64,000 bases of DNA, from contig NC_008148.1 in assembly GCF_000014185.1 (NCBI RefSeq), positions 372,001 to 436,000 on the forward strand, given 5' to 3'. The position numbers and the translations under genes are program-made. Under the pieces are notes generated by a model. The model ran no database searches, was not told the DNA's origin, and saw only the letters and a list, made by a program, of their open reading frames with translations. Below, piece by piece: positions 1 through 8,533 of the stretch. The DNA comes from Rubrobacter xylanophilus DSM 9941 (GTDB taxonomy: Bacteria > Actinomycetota > Rubrobacteria > Rubrobacterales > Rubrobacteraceae). Numbering within the stretch: the first letter of the stretch is position 1; the number at the start of each line of letters is the position of its first letter.

Positions 1-48
1 CGGTGTCCCCCAGGGAGCTAGCAGGCGGCCCGGTCTCTACCTGGCATT

Positions 49-819
49 TCAGTGTGCGGTCCAGCCGCCGTCGACGGGGATGATTGCGCCGTTGAGGTAG
101 GAGGCCTCCTCCGAGGCGAGGAACAGCGCTACGCTGGCGATCTCCTCCGGCCGGGCCAGCCGCCCGAGGGGGGTGTTCTGCCTCATGGACTGCATGACCC
201 GCTCGTCCGAGATCACCGGGGCTATCATCGGCGTGTCGACGCCGCCGGGGCAGATGCAGTTCACCCTTATCCCCCTGGGACCCCACTCTACGGCCAGAAC
301 TCGGGAGAACGCGACCACGCCTCCCTTTGCCGCCGTGTAGGCGTCCGCGCCGGGAAGCCCCACCAGGGCGTTGATCGAGGCGTTGTTGATGATCGAGCCG
401 TAGCCCTGCCGCTCCATGACGGGGATGGCGTGCTTGCAGCCCAGCGCCACGCCCTTGAGGTTGATGGCGAGGATCGCGTCCCAGTCTTTCTCGGGGGTCT
501 CGACCACGCTGGCCATCTTCATGCGCCCCGAGGCCGAGTAGCCCACGCCCGCGTTGTTGAAGAGGACGTCGAGCCGCCCGTACCGGTCTGTGGCACTCTC
601 TACCATGGCCCTGACGTCGGGCTCGCGGGACACGTCCACCTTTACGGCGGTCGCCTCGCCGCCGGCCTCCTTTATCTCCTCGACCGTCCTCTGCGCCCCG
701 CCCTCGTCTATGTCCGCTGCGACGACCTTTGCCCCTTCGGAGGCGAACAGCTTCGCCGCGGCCCGCCCCTGCCCGCTCGCCGCCCCGGTGATCACCGCTA
801 CCCTGTCCTCAAGCCTCAT
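49..819 (-). CDS. SDR-family NAD(P)-dependent oxidoreductase
   Basis: A 256-residue classical short-chain dehydrogenase. Visible motifs are the TGxxxGxG cofactor loop at residues 11-18, an acidic residue after the second beta strand (AADID, about 35-39) that favours NAD over NADP, NNAG at 88-91, Asn120, Ser148 and the catalytic YxxxK at 161-165, with the usual PVDGG segment near the end. It therefore oxidises or reduces a hydroxyl/carbonyl group, but the substrate cannot be read from sequence. It lies 18 bp downstream of the TetR gene on the same strand and is probably cotranscribed with it, facing away from the dehydrogenase-complex operon. Because that operon also carries an alcohol dehydrogenase, a diacetyl/acetoin-type or hydroxyacyl role is possible; this is inference. 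Confidence 0.93.
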   Translation of the reverse strand: MRLEDRVAVITGAASGQGRAAAKLFASEGAKVVAADIDEGGAQRTVEEIKEAGGEATAVKVDVSREPDVRAMVESATDRYGRLDVLFNNAGVGYSASGRMKMASVVETPEKDWDAILAINLKGVALGCKHAIPVMERQGYGSIINNASINALVGLPGADAYTAAKGGVVAFSRVLAVEWGPRGIRVNCICPGGVDTPMIAPVISDERVMQSMRQNTPLGRLARPEEIASVALFLASEEASYLNGAIIPVDGGWTAH

Positions 820-837
820 CTCGACTCCTCCTTTCCC

Positions 838-1440
838 CTATGATGGCGGTGGCTCGCCTTTGCTGCCGGCCCCCTCGAGAAACAGGGTCGTAAACACCCC
901 GGCCAGGCGTTCCGGGGAGAGCTCCTCTCCGGAACGGAACCAGAAGATCGCCCAGTTCATGAGGTCGAGCAGGCACAGGGCGAGGTGTTTGGCCGGAAGG
1001 TCGCCGCGCAGCACGCCCGCCCGCTGGCCCTCGGCCAGCACGGAGCGCACGATCCGCTCGTACTCGTCGCGCAGCCGGATCACCTCTCTCCTGCGCTCCT
1101 CCGAGAGCGAGCGCAGCTCCGTGAGCATGGTGGCGTGCTTCTCCTTATCTACCAGCATCGACACGACGTGCGCCCTGATCAGGGCGCGCACCCGCTCGAG
1201 TGGATCTCCCGCCTCGCCCACAGCCTCCTCCACCGCCGACCGGATGTTCCCGAGGGACTCGACGCAGAGGCTGTACAGAAGCTCCTCCTTGCTCTCCATG
1301 TGGTGGTAGAGCGAGGCCTTCTGAAGGCCCAGAAGAGACGCCAGCTCCCGCGTGGTGGTGGCGGCATACCCCTTGTTCCAGAAGAGCCCGGCCGCAGCGG
1401 CGTGTAACCGGGCCGAGGTCGAATCAAAGCGTTCAGCCAC
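838..1440 (-). CDS. TetR/AcrR-family transcriptional regulator
   Basis: About 200 residues. The N-terminal part has the TetR helix-turn-helix (TTTRELASLLGLQKASLYHHMESKEELL, residues about 28-56) followed by a helical ligand-binding domain. I place the start at a GTG preceded by GGGAGG eight bases upstream; the frame stays open further upstream to 1491, but no better ribosome site is seen there. The gene diverges from the E1/E2 dehydrogenase operon and is followed by the SDR gene. A palindrome and a consensus promoter in the gap make it the likely repressor of the divergent operon. TetR proteins of this sort often sense acyl-CoA or small hydrophobic ligands, which would fit the neighbouring acyl-CoA synthetase, but the ligand is unknown. 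Confidence 0.92.
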   Translation of the reverse strand: MAERFDSTSARLHAAAAGLFWNKGYAATTTRELASLLGLQKASLYHHMESKEELLYSLCVESLGNIRSAVEEAVGEAGDPLERVRALIRAHVVSMLVDKEKHATMLTELRSLSEERRREVIRLRDEYERIVRSVLAEGQRAGVLRGDLPAKHLALCLLDLMNWAIFWFRSGEELSPERLAGVFTTLFLEGAGSKGEPPPS

Positions 1441-1552
1441 CGCAACCGCCTCCCGGTGCACCCTCCGGGGCCGGAACGTGCGAAGGGCCAAGCACCTCAG
1501 AGCATCCCTCCACGGTCGTCCAATTCCCTGACAACGACCCTAAGCATAAACT

Positions 1553-1566
1553 ACCGGGCGCCCGGT
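1553..1566. promoter_or_regulatory. candidate TetR operator (14-bp perfect palindrome)
   Basis: ACCGGGC followed by GCCCGGT is a perfect 14-bp palindrome whose last base is the first base of the -35 hexamer of the promoter at 1566-1594. A second inverted pair, CGGTAGG (1577-1583) and CCTACCG (1596-1602), brackets the -10. CTACCGG occurs at 1551 and again at 1597. Position between a TetR gene and its divergent operon supports an operator; binding is inferred. Confidence 0.55.
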
Positions 1567-1594
1567 TGACAAACGGCGGTAGGGGTTCTATGCT
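1566..1594 (+). promoter_or_regulatory. sigma70-type promoter of the E1/E2 operon
   Basis: TTGACA at 1566-1571 and TATGCT at 1589-1594 are separated by exactly 17 bases. Transcription would start near 1601, giving a leader of about 200 bases before the E1 alpha start. I see no convincing coding region or riboswitch in 1601-1810; overlapping GC-rich open frames there lack ribosome sites. Confidence 0.7.
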
Positions 1595-1810
1595 GCCTAC
1601 CGGCGTGTAGGTGGGAAGGAGCCGAGGTGGGAAGGGAGGAGCGAGAGCCCGCGCCCGCACCAGGGGCTGGACGGACCTGTCGTGCTGCCGGAGGTTTTGC
1701 GCTGCGTTCTTCGGGCTATCCGAGGGGCGAGCGTGCATGCCTGGTGGCGGAGGCTTCGACCCTGGATTCCCGGAGGAGGGAAGGCTTGAGGAGAGATGGA
1801 GGAGCGGGAG

Positions 1811-2773
1811 ATGCCTGAGAGGGAGCGGTTGCTGGACTTCTACGAGCGGATGGTGCGCTGCATGCTCTGGGAGCAGAAGCTGCTGCGCTTTATCGACGAG
1901 GGGAAGATCTCTGGCTTCTACCATGCCGGGCGGGGCCAGGAAGGCACCCAGGTGGGAGCGGTCGCCGCGCTCGGGCCCGACGACTACATGATGTATGCCC
2001 ATCGGGGCTGCGGCTACATGGTGGCCCGGGGGATGCCGATGTCCAAGCTCTTCGGCGACTTTCTGGCGAACACCGAGGGGTCTACGAGGGGCTTGGGGGC
2101 CGGCATAGTGCACATCGCCTGGCCCCAGCTCGGGATTCTGGGGCAGAGCGGGACGCTTGGCGGCTGTTTCCCGATCGCCGCCGGGGCCGCGCTGTCGGCC
2201 AAGTACCGGGGGACGGACCAGGTGTGCCTCTGCTTCTTTGGCGACGGCACCGCGAACCGCGGGACGTTCCACGAGGCCGCCAACGCGGCCTCGGTCTGGA
2301 AGCTGCCCGTCATCTGGCTCTGCGAGAACAACCAGTGGGCGGTCTCGGTCTCGGTCAGGGAGGCGACCGCGGTAAAGCAGATAGCCGACCGGGCCGGCGC
2401 CTACGGCATGCCGGGCGAGGTCGTGGACGGCCAGGACGTCGTCGCCGTCTACGAGGCGGTCTCCAGGGCCGTGGAGCGCGCCCGCCGCGGCGAGGGGCCG
2501 AGCCTCATAGAGGCCATGACCTACCGCTTCCGGGGGCACTACGAGGGGGATCCCGACACCTACCGGGACAGGGAAGAGGTCGAGCGCTGGAGAAAGGAGC
2601 GCGACCCCATACTGCTTTTGGCCAACCGGCTGCGGTCCGAAGGGCTTGCGAGCGAGCAGGATCTCGAGCAGATCAGGGCCAGAGTCCAGCGGGAAGTGGA
2701 CGAGGCGGCGGAGGAGGCGCTCGGCGCTCCCATGCCGGAGCGCGAGCGGATCTTCGAGTTCGTCACCGCCTAG
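1811..2773 (+). CDS. thiamine-dependent dehydrogenase E1 component, alpha subunit (PdhA/AcoA type)
   Basis: 320 residues, the usual length for a heterotetrameric E1 alpha chain. The thiamine-diphosphate motif starts with GDG at 144-146 and ends at ENN 172-174, with Asn149 and the HEAAN helix between. With the beta subunit it decarboxylates a 2-oxo acid (or cleaves acetoin) and passes the acyl group to the lipoyl arm of E2. I chose the ATG at 1811, which has GGAGGAG six bases upstream; an in-frame ATG at 1796 has a Shine-Dalgarno directly against it. First gene of a six-gene operon behind the promoter at 1566. The linked zinc alcohol dehydrogenase is reminiscent of acetoin/butanediol operons, but pyruvate or branched-chain 2-oxoacids cannot be excluded. 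Confidence 0.93.
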   Translation: MPERERLLDFYERMVRCMLWEQKLLRFIDEGKISGFYHAGRGQEGTQVGAVAALGPDDYMMYAHRGCGYMVARGMPMSKLFGDFLANTEGSTRGLGAGIVHIAWPQLGILGQSGTLGGCFPIAAGAALSAKYRGTDQVCLCFFGDGTANRGTFHEAANAASVWKLPVIWLCENNQWAVSVSVREATAVKQIADRAGAYGMPGEVVDGQDVVAVYEAVSRAVERARRGEGPSLIEAMTYRFRGHYEGDPDTYRDREEVERWRKERDPILLLANRLRSEGLASEQDLEQIRARVQREVDEAAEEALGAPMPERERIFEFVTA

Positions 2774-2791
2774 CCGACGGAGGGACAGACC

Positions 2792-3784
2792 ATGCCAGGG
2801 ACCATCAGCTACACCGAGGCTCTCAGGGAGGCGCTCGACGAGGAGCTGGGGCGCGACGAGAGGACCTTCTTCATGGGAGAGGACGTGGGGGCCTTCGGCG
2901 GCATCTTCGGGGAGGCCGCGGGGCTCCAGCAGAAGTACGGCAAGGAGCGCGTCTTCGACACCCCCATCTCCGAGACGTTCATAGTCGGCGGCGGGGTCGG
3001 TGCGGCCATCACCGGGCTCCGGCCCATCGTGGAGCTGCAGTTCGCCGACTTCGTGAGCGTGGCGATGGACGAGATCTACAACAAGGCCGCCAAGTGGCGT
3101 TACATGCACGGCGGCCTGTTCAAGGTGCCGCTGGTGATCATCGCCCCCGAAGGGGCGATGGGGGGTGCGGGCCCCGAGCACTCGCAGTGCCCGGAGGCGC
3201 TCTTCTGGTCAGCCGCGGGCCTGTATGTCCTCACCCCGGCCACCCCGGCGGACGCGAAGGGCCTGCTGAAGAGCGCGATCCGCGACGACAACCCGGTGCT
3301 CTTCCTGCCGCACAAGGCGCTCGGGAACACCACGGGCGAGGTACCGGAAGGGGAGCATCTCGTCCCGCTCGGCGAGGCCGTCGTGAGGCGTCAGGGCGGC
3401 GACGTGACCCTGGTGGCCTGGTCGGCCATGGTCCTCAAGGCGCTGGAGGCTGCGGATCGGCTGGCGGAGGAGGGCATTGAGGTCGAGGTCATCGACCCGC
3501 GGGGGATCCGGCCCTTCGACTTCGAGACGGTGCTGCGGTCGGTCGAGAAGACCGGCCGGGTGGTGCTCGCCCATGAGGCTCCGCTGCCCGGGGGGCCCGG
3601 CAGCGAGGTCGCCGCGGTCATCGCCGAGCGGGCCATAGCCTCCCTGGAGGCACCGGTGAGGCGGGTCGGTGCCCCCGACGTGCCCGTGCCCCAGAGCGCG
3701 CATCTGGAGCGCTTCGTGGTGCCGCAGACGGAGGACATAGTGAACGCGGTGAGGGAGGTGGCCGGGTCGGCGGTCACCGTTTAG
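2792..3784 (+). CDS. thiamine-dependent dehydrogenase E1 component, beta subunit (PdhB/AcoB type)
   Basis: 330 residues with the transketolase pyrimidine-binding domain first and the transketolase C-terminal domain second. GEDVG at 29-33, the glutamate that activates the thiamine ring in PISE (Glu61), and the conserved GPEHSQ segment with His130 are all present. It pairs with the alpha subunit to form the E1 tetramer in the cytoplasm. It starts 18 bp after the alpha gene with GGAGGGAC upstream, and ends 18 bp before the E2 gene, so the three are clearly one transcription unit. Nothing in the chain looks truncated. Confidence 0.94.
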   Translation: MPGTISYTEALREALDEELGRDERTFFMGEDVGAFGGIFGEAAGLQQKYGKERVFDTPISETFIVGGGVGAAITGLRPIVELQFADFVSVAMDEIYNKAAKWRYMHGGLFKVPLVIIAPEGAMGGAGPEHSQCPEALFWSAAGLYVLTPATPADAKGLLKSAIRDDNPVLFLPHKALGNTTGEVPEGEHLVPLGEAVVRRQGGDVTLVAWSAMVLKALEAADRLAEEGIEVEVIDPRGIRPFDFETVLRSVEKTGRVVLAHEAPLPGGPGSEVAAVIAERAIASLEAPVRRVGAPDVPVPQSAHLERFVVPQTEDIVNAVREVAGSAVTV

Positions 3785-3802
3785 AAGAAGAGGGGGGACG
3801 GT

Positions 3803-4993
3803 TTGCACAAGCTTCACCTTCCCCGGCTCGGGCAGACCATGGAGCGGGGAACCATACTACGCTGGGCCAGGCGCGAGGGGGAGCCCTTCGAGGTGGGGGA
3901 CATCCTCTACGAGGTCGAGTCGGAGAAGGCCGTCAACGAGATCGAAGCCAAGCTACCCGGTACGCTCGCCCGCATCACGGTCGAGGAGGGGCAGGAGTGC
4001 CCGGTGGGGACGCTCCTGGCGGTCGTGGCCGACCCGGGCGAGACGCTCTCCGAGGAAGAGATCGAGGCGGCCATAGCCGAGGAGGGCGGGAGGGAGGCCC
4101 CCGCGGCCTCCGGGGGCGGGACCGGGGTCCGGGCGCCGTCCTCCGCCCGGGCGCAAAGGCGGGTCCGCGCGATGCCCAAGGCCCGCGCTCTCGCCAGGGA
4201 GCTGGGCGTGGAGCTAGCCGCGGTAGAAGGAACCGGCCAGGGAGGAGCGATAACCGTCGAGGACGTCCGGCGGGCCGCCGGGGCTGCGCCGGGCGAGGGG
4301 CCGAGGGTGAGGGAGAGGCGTCCGCTCGGCGACGTCGGGCGGACCATGGCCCGGGTTGTGACCCGCAGCTGGCACGAGGTGCCGCAGTTCGTGCAGATGG
4401 TGCAGCTCGACGCAAGCGCGCTCGTGGGGCGCAGGCGCGAGCTGGCAGGGCAGATAAAGCGTTCTCACGGCGTGGACCTCTCCTACACCGACCTGCTCCT
4501 CGAGGCCGTGGCCGGCGCCGCGGGTGAGGAGCCGCTCGCCAACTCCTCCCTGGTGGACGGGGAGATCCTCCTCTACGAGGACGTCAACGTCTCCGTGGCC
4601 GTTGCGACCGGGTCCGGGCTGCTCGTGCCCGTGGTAAGGTGGGCGCAGGCCTTGGAGCTCGGAGAGCTCGCCGCCAGGCTACGCGAGGTTCTCGAGCGCG
4701 CGCGCAGTGGTCGTCTCTCGGCTGAGGATACCGCGGGGGGCACCATAACGCTCTCCAACCTCGGCATGTACGGGATAGAAGGCGGCACGCCCCTGGTCAC
4801 CCACCCGCAGGCCGCGGTGGTTTTCGCCGGGGCCATCGTCGAGCGTCCCTGGGCCGTCTCCGGGCGGGTCGAGGTCCGCCCGACCCTCACGCTCTCTGTC
4901 GGGTTCGACCACAGGATCCTCGACGGCGTCGCGGCCGCGCGCTTCACCACCGCGCTGAGAAGAAGGCTGGAGAGCCCAAACCAGGAGGGCTAG
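3803..4993 (+). CDS. dihydrolipoamide acyltransferase E2 component (2-oxoacid/acetoin dehydrogenase type)
   Basis: 396 residues in three parts: a single lipoyl domain (residues 1-80, lipoyl-lysine Lys42 in VESEKAVNE), an Ala/Gly-rich linker with a peripheral-subunit-binding domain around 120-155, and a catalytic acyltransferase domain ending with the HxxxDG motif (His370, Asp374). It takes the acyl group from E1 and transfers it to CoA. The start is TTG at 3803, preceded by GAAGAGGGGGG; there is no alternative ATG at the correct end of the lipoyl domain. No dihydrolipoamide dehydrogenase (E3) is encoded in this operon or window, so the complex must borrow E3 from elsewhere in the genome. Confidence 0.93.
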   Translation: MHKLHLPRLGQTMERGTILRWARREGEPFEVGDILYEVESEKAVNEIEAKLPGTLARITVEEGQECPVGTLLAVVADPGETLSEEEIEAAIAEEGGREAPAASGGGTGVRAPSSARAQRRVRAMPKARALARELGVELAAVEGTGQGGAITVEDVRRAAGAAPGEGPRVRERRPLGDVGRTMARVVTRSWHEVPQFVQMVQLDASALVGRRRELAGQIKRSHGVDLSYTDLLLEAVAGAAGEEPLANSSLVDGEILLYEDVNVSVAVATGSGLLVPVVRWAQALELGELAARLREVLERARSGRLSAEDTAGGTITLSNLGMYGIEGGTPLVTHPQAAVVFAGAIVERPWAVSGRVEVRPTLTLSVGFDHRILDGVAAARFTTALRRRLESPNQEG

Positions 4994-5008
4994 CGGAGGT
5001 CTGTGCTT

Positions 5009-6082
5009 ATGCCGGAGAAGAAGATGATGAGGGCGGCCGTGTACCGCGGGCCACGAGAGCTGCGCGTCGAGCCCGTCCCCGTTCCGGAGATCGGGCCCTC
5101 CGACGTGCTCGTGAGGGTTCACAGCTGCGGTATATGCGGCTCGGATCTGCACAGCTACAAGGCGGGGATGTACATCCGGCCCGGCCAGATCATGGGACAC
5201 GAGTTCATGGGCACCGTCGCCGCCGCCGGTGAGGACGTGGAAGGTGTGGAGGAGGGCGACCGGGTCACCGGCTTCAGCATCGGGGTGTGCGGTAGCTGCT
5301 ACTGGTGCTCCCGCCAGCAGTACATCCTGTGCCCGGAACTCTTCCGGAACTCCACCGGGTATGGCCTTCCGGGCGGGTTCGCAGAGTACGTCCCGATCCG
5401 GAACGCGGTGGTCGGTCAGAGCATACACCCGGTCCCCAGCGAGCTCGACGACGAGACGGCGGCCACCACGGAGCCCGTCTCCGTAGGGGTGGGGGCCATC
5501 GAAGCGGCCGGGGTGCGTCCGGGGGACAGGGTGGTCGTGCTGGGGGCGGGCATGATCGGCAACGCCTGCATGCAGGCGGCCAGGGCGGCCGGAGCGGGGC
5601 AGGTTGCGGTGATAGACGTCTCTCCGGTCCGGCTCGAGGCGGCCAGGAGCCTCGGCGCCGACGCCGTCTTCGACGCGAGGACCGGAGACGCCCTGTCGTG
5701 GGTGAAGGAGCTGTGGGGGGTCGGGCGCTACCACTTCAACGAGGGCGGCATGGCGGACGTCGTCGTCGAGGCCGCCGGCGCGCCCGTGACGGTCCAGCAG
5801 GCCTTCGAGATGGTGCGCAGCGGGGGGGCGATCGTCTTCGTGGGCCTGCCCGAGGAGCCGGCGCCCATCGACGTAACCAAGATCGTGCACAAGCAGCCGC
5901 GCATCGTGGGTTCGCTGGGCGGGGACTTTGCCAGGGCCATCGAGCTGATGGCCAGCGGGAGCATCCGGACAAAGGAGCTTATCACCCACAGGTTCCCGCT
6001 CGAGGACGCCGCCGAAGCCTTCGAGACCCAGCTGCGGACGGGCGAGGCGATGAAGGTCATGATACAACCGCGGGAGGGGTAG
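5009..6082 (+). CDS. zinc-dependent alcohol dehydrogenase (threonine/butanediol dehydrogenase-like, MDR family)
   Basis: 357 residues of the medium-chain dehydrogenase family. The catalytic zinc site is shown by CGICGSDLH and GHE, the structural zinc by four cysteines in the CGSCYWC...C segment, and the Rossmann fold by GAGMIG. It oxidises a secondary alcohol with NAD(P). The ATG at 5009 has GGAGG nine bases upstream; a GTG at 5003 is also in frame. It follows the E2 gene by 15 bp. In acetoin operons a protein like this converts 2,3-butanediol to acetoin, so a butanediol to acetoin to acetyl-CoA route is one reading of the operon; other sugar or hydroxyacid alcohols are equally possible. Confidence 0.9.
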   Translation: MPEKKMMRAAVYRGPRELRVEPVPVPEIGPSDVLVRVHSCGICGSDLHSYKAGMYIRPGQIMGHEFMGTVAAAGEDVEGVEEGDRVTGFSIGVCGSCYWCSRQQYILCPELFRNSTGYGLPGGFAEYVPIRNAVVGQSIHPVPSELDDETAATTEPVSVGVGAIEAAGVRPGDRVVVLGAGMIGNACMQAARAAGAGQVAVIDVSPVRLEAARSLGADAVFDARTGDALSWVKELWGVGRYHFNEGGMADVVVEAAGAPVTVQQAFEMVRSGGAIVFVGLPEEPAPIDVTKIVHKQPRIVGSLGGDFARAIELMASGSIRTKELITHRFPLEDAAEAFETQLRTGEAMKVMIQPREG

Positions 6083-6083
6083 G

Positions 6084-6896
6084 ATGCCGATCATCGAGTC
6101 CGCCGGCGTCGCCGGGGTGTTGTCCGGGGTGCGGAAAGGGCGCGTCTACGACCTGGGCGTGCCGCTGAAGAACTTCATGCCCCACGCGCCGCTGCACCCG
6201 CCCTTTATCTTCGCGCAGTGGGCCATGCACGGCGACTACCACAACGGAAGCTGCACGCCCTCGAACGACCTGATCGTGATGGGCGGCCACGTCGGCACCC
6301 ACGTCGACGCCCTGGGGCACATCGCCAGGGAGGGCAGGCTCTACGGCGGCGCGGAAGCGAGCGAGGTCCAGCACGGCCAGCTCGGCCTCTCCGAGGGCGG
6401 CGTGGACCAGATACCGCCGGTCATCCGGCGCGGGGTGCTCCTCGACGTCGCGGGGCACCTCGGCGTGGAGCGCATGGAGCCGAACCAGCCCGTAGGCGCG
6501 GAGCTTCTGGAAGCCGTCGCCGAGGGGCAGGGAGTCGAGGTGGGGGAGGGGGATGTGGTGCTGGTGCGCACGGGCTGGATCCAGACCTTCGAGGACGGCC
6601 CCACCTTCGTCGGCGACAAAGGCGGCTGTCCCGGCGTGGACCTCGACGGGGCCCGGTGGGTCTCCGGGCGCGGGGCCTACATGACCGGCGCGGATACCCT
6701 GGCCTACGAGGTCTGGCCCTCCCACGAGCTGCCCGTGCACGCCCACCTGATCCCGGAGTCCGGCATACCCATCATCGAGATGCTCGACCTCGAAGAGCTC
6801 GCCGCCGACGGCGTCCACGAGTTCGCCTTCGTCATGATCCCGCTCAACATCAAGGGGGGCACCGCCTCCCCGGTCCGCCCGCTCGCGCTGGTGTAG
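6084..6896 (+). CDS. cyclase-family metal hydrolase (kynurenine formamidase / isatin hydrolase superfamily)
   Basis: 270 residues. The family's metal-binding motif HxGTHxDxxxH is intact (His69, His73, Asp75, His79), placing it with kynurenine formamidase, isatin hydrolase and the misnamed cyclases, which hydrolyse amide or lactam/lactone bonds with Mn or Zn. It starts one base after the alcohol dehydrogenase stop, so the two are translationally linked. A second member of the family (21653-22462) lies 15 kb away in the IclR-linked operon. The substrate is unknown. Its presence beside an E1/E2 complex and an acyl-CoA synthetase suggests that ring opening or amide cleavage generates an acid that is then activated. 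Confidence 0.88.
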   Translation: MPIIESAGVAGVLSGVRKGRVYDLGVPLKNFMPHAPLHPPFIFAQWAMHGDYHNGSCTPSNDLIVMGGHVGTHVDALGHIAREGRLYGGAEASEVQHGQLGLSEGGVDQIPPVIRRGVLLDVAGHLGVERMEPNQPVGAELLEAVAEGQGVEVGEGDVVLVRTGWIQTFEDGPTFVGDKGGCPGVDLDGARWVSGRGAYMTGADTLAYEVWPSHELPVHAHLIPESGIPIIEMLDLEELAADGVHEFAFVMIPLNIKGGTASPVRPLALV

Positions 6897-6905
6897 GAGG
6901 TTGCC

Positions 6906-8468
6906 GTGGAGGGCTACCCGAACGCCAACTGGCGCAAGCTCATACTCGGCGAGATGCTCGCCAGGGTCTCCCGCAAGCAGCCGGAAAAGCTCGCGCTCGT
7001 CTTCGAGGGGACGCGCCTCACCTTCGCCGACCTCGACGGGCGGGTGAATCGCCTCGCCAACGCCCTCGCTAGCAGGGGCGTGGCCAAGGGGGACAAAGTC
7101 GCCGTGCTCTCGTACAACTCCCACCGGGTGGTCGAAGCCTACTTCGCCTGCCACAAGCTCGGCGCCGTGGCCGTCCCGGTCAACTTCCGCATGGTCGAAG
7201 GAGAGGTCCGCTACGTCCTCTCCGACTCCGGCGCGCGCACCCTGCTCTTCGGCGAGGGCTTCGGCGGCATGGCGGAGAGCATCGTGGGCGACGGCGCCGT
7301 CGCCCTGGCGGTGGACATGGACGGCGACGCCGGAGGGTTCGCCGAGGGCTACGAGCGGCTCGTCTCCACCGCCGGTCCCGGCGAGCCGGCGGTGGAGGTG
7401 GACGACGACGATGACGCCTTCATCATGTACACCTCCGGGACCACGGGCTTCCCGAAGGGGGCCGTCCTCACGCACAAAAACCTGTGGATGAACACGGCCA
7501 ACTGGATCATGGAGATGCAGGTGACCGGGGGCTCGGTGTGGCTCTCGGGGCTGCCGCTCTTCCACATCGGCGGCGTAAACGGCGTGCTGCCCTTTATCTA
7601 CCTCGGCGGCACCAACGTCATCACCCCGAGCGGTGGCTTCGACCCGGAGGCGATGCTGCGTCTCATGGAGAAGGAGAGGGTCACCCACTGCTACTTCGTC
7701 CCCGCGCAGTGGCAGCAGTTCCTCGAGCTCGACCTCTCCCGCTACGACCTCGGCAGCCTGCGCAAGGCGCTCTGGGGTGCCTCGCTCGCGCCGATGCGGG
7801 TGCTGGAGGGGATGGCGGAGGCCTTCCCTTCGGTCGAGATCGTCAACGCCTTCGGCCAGACCGAGATGTCCTCCAACACCACCTTCCTGAAGGGCGAGGA
7901 CGCGGTGAGGAAGATGGGCTCCGTCGGGCTTCCCGCCGTCAACGTCGAGGTCCGGATCGTGGACGACGAGAACAGGGACGTGCCCGAGGGGGAGGTCGGG
8001 GAGATCGTCTACCGCGGCCCCACCGTGTTCAAGGGCTACCACAACGACCCCGAGGCCACGGCGGAGGCCTTCGAGGGCGGGTGGTTCCACTCCGGGGACC
8101 TGGTGCGCCGGGACGGGGAGGGCTACATCTACGTGGTGGACCGCAAAAAAGACATGTTCATAAGCGGCGGCGAGAACATCTACCCCGCCGAGGTGGAGCG
8201 TGTGATCTCCACGCACCCCGCGGTCGCGGAGGTCGCCGTGATAGGCGTGCCGCACGAGAAGTGGGGCGAGACGCCCAAGGCCCTCGTCGTCCCCAGGGAG
8301 GGCCAGAGGCTCACCAGAGAAGAGGTCATAGAGCACTGCCGCAAGCACCTCGCCGGCTACAAGAAGCCCACCTACGTTGCCTTCGTGGAGGAGCTTCCGC
8401 GCAACGCCGCGGGCAAGGTGCTCAAGCGGGAGCTGAGGCGGCTGCACGGCGGAAGCGACGACGCGTAG
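6906..8468 (+). CDS. AMP-forming acyl-CoA synthetase
   Basis: 520 residues of the ANL superfamily. The P-loop-like motif MYTSGTTGFPKG lies near residue 175, FGQTE near 317, the GDLVRRDGEGY motif and hinge near 400, GGENIYPAEVE shortly after, and the catalytic lysine in AAGKVLKREL near the C terminus. It activates a carboxylic acid with ATP and CoA through an acyl-adenylate. It begins with GTG nine bases after the cyclase stop, with GGAGG overlapping that gap, and is the last gene of the operon. The sequence resembles fatty-acid or aromatic-acid CoA ligases; specificity cannot be read. Two other adenylation-linked genes occur in the window (25682-27316), apparently for different pathways. Confidence 0.93.
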   Translation: MEGYPNANWRKLILGEMLARVSRKQPEKLALVFEGTRLTFADLDGRVNRLANALASRGVAKGDKVAVLSYNSHRVVEAYFACHKLGAVAVPVNFRMVEGEVRYVLSDSGARTLLFGEGFGGMAESIVGDGAVALAVDMDGDAGGFAEGYERLVSTAGPGEPAVEVDDDDDAFIMYTSGTTGFPKGAVLTHKNLWMNTANWIMEMQVTGGSVWLSGLPLFHIGGVNGVLPFIYLGGTNVITPSGGFDPEAMLRLMEKERVTHCYFVPAQWQQFLELDLSRYDLGSLRKALWGASLAPMRVLEGMAEAFPSVEIVNAFGQTEMSSNTTFLKGEDAVRKMGSVGLPAVNVEVRIVDDENRDVPEGEVGEIVYRGPTVFKGYHNDPEATAEAFEGGWFHSGDLVRRDGEGYIYVVDRKKDMFISGGENIYPAEVERVISTHPAVAEVAVIGVPHEKWGETPKALVVPREGQRLTREEVIEHCRKHLAGYKKPTYVAFVEELPRNAAGKVLKRELRRLHGGSDDA

Positions 8469-8491
8469 GGGCTCTGGCCCCGAAAACGCGC

Positions 8492-8514
8492 CGGCGCCGG
8501 GTTCTTCGGCGCCG
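8492..8514. terminator. bidirectional hairpin between convergent operons
   Basis: CGGCGCCG is repeated around a 7-base loop (GGTTCTT); because the 8-mer is itself self-complementary the arms form a perfect 8-bp stem. On the minus strand the stem is followed by CGTTTTC, a short T-run, so it would best terminate the leftward operon; on the plus strand no T-run follows. It sits in the 65-bp gap where the two operons converge. Confidence 0.6.
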
Positions 8515-8533
8515 CTCCCCGGCGATTCGATGC

